From NCBI RefSeq assembly GCF_023101685.1, contig NZ_CP082164.1, forward strand, positions 2,666,001-2,730,000: a stretch of 64,000 nt of DNA. Reading direction: 5' to 3'. Below, piece by piece: positions 63,790-64,000 of the stretch. The translations under genes and the position numbers were made by a program. The notes under the pieces were generated by a model. The model saw only the letters and a program-made list of their open reading frames with translations. It did no database searches and was not told where the DNA came from. Within the stretch, counting starts at the first letter, position 1. The number at the start of each line of letters is the position of its first letter. Source of the stretch: Bradyrhizobium sp. 186 (GTDB lineage Bacteria > Pseudomonadota > Alphaproteobacteria > Rhizobiales > Xanthobacteraceae).

Positions 63790-64000
63790 ATGAATTCGAA
63801 AGAATTGTCCAAAAAGTCTTTGAGTGAACGAGAGCGCGAGTGGTCGGAGGTCACGCGCGGAGAGCGCTATATCATCCGCACAACTTCAGAAGAAGCGAAC
63901 GGTGCCTATTCGATGCTGGAGGTTGTCGCGGACCCTCGAAACGGTGTGCCCCTGCACGTTCACGATAATGAGGAGGAGCACTTCATTATTCTGGAGGGTA
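63790..64000 (+). CDS. cupin-domain protein, cut by the window end
   Basis: Starts MNSKELSKKSLSERERE behind an AGAAGG site. The first cupin motif is visible as PLHVHDNEEEHFIILEG, with the two His, Glu and third His that bind the metal. At least 70 residues are present and the rest lies beyond 64000. The substrate is unknown. Confidence 0.7.
   Translation, partial: MNSKELSKKSLSEREREWSEVTRGERYIIRTTSEEANGAYSMLEVVADPRNGVPLHVHDNEEEHFIILEG

Overview
The window looks like a chromosomal accessory region of a GC-rich alphaproteobacterium close to Bradyrhizobium (Nitrobacteraceae). This is inferred from the gene families, from many tiny proteins typical of that group, from a CIRCE-controlled groESL pair, and from GATCCCGGG-type and CTGAGGAG-type palindromic repeats between genes. 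No species can be named from the sequence alone. About two thirds is ordinary metabolic or stress-related coding sequence. The rest is decayed DNA: insertion sequences, frameshifted genes and gene fragments joined out of context.

Layout: 0-2.7 kb is a forward operon for a dihydrodipicolinate-synthase-like lyase/aldolase, a short MaoC hydratase and a CaiB-type CoA-transferase. Converging on it is a six-gene sugar operon on the minus strand (9.87-3.16 kb): LsrB/RhaS-like binding protein, double ATPase, two permeases, FGGY kinase, class II aldolase. 10.5-12 kb holds the ruins of a second sugar ABC transporter. 12.5-18.7 kb carries a NYN-domain protein, several tiny genes, a histidine kinase fragment joined tail-to-tail to a response-regulator fragment, a DUF992 protein and a coiled-coil gene. 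19-20.9 kb is a frameshifted ftsZ paralogue behind an HTH/coiled-coil gene. 20.9-23.3 kb is an IS701-type element abutting a broken IS5-type element.

23.4-29 kb has a thioesterase, a di-haem peroxidase, a FetA/FetB-like transporter, a GYD protein and a RutE-like reductase. 29.5-42 kb is a carbohydrate/stress block: GT4 plus GH13; a 761-residue GT4 with a C-terminal helical domain, GH130 and a frameshifted mannose-6-phosphate isomerase; an IS256-type element; and at least nine proteins under 90 residues. 42.1-44.4 kb is CIRCE-groES-groEL-terminator. 44.4-50.8 kb contains small unknown genes, an HWE kinase with a nearby receiver, an IS1634-type element and a DUF1488 protein. 51.4-54.7 kb is a mosaic of a helicase fragment, an RND pump tail and an aldehyde dehydrogenase fragment. 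54.8-64 kb is intact again: tautomerase, OsmC protein, azoreductase-like protein, alpha/beta hydrolase, a malonate module (malonyl-CoA decarboxylase, MdcA-type CoA-transferase, divergent LysR regulator), DUF3455, a luciferase-like monooxygenase and the start of a cupin gene.

The most novel feature is a leader of about 75 nt present three times (32.43-32.50, 40.97-41.04 and 50.17-50.24 kb, minus strand). Each copy sits directly in front of a tiny gene. It has a conserved block, a small hairpin kept by G-U pairs in the divergent copy, and a segment able to pair with the following ribosome-binding site. Two of the three genes encode near-identical 35-residue single-pass membrane peptides that are easily missed by gene finders.
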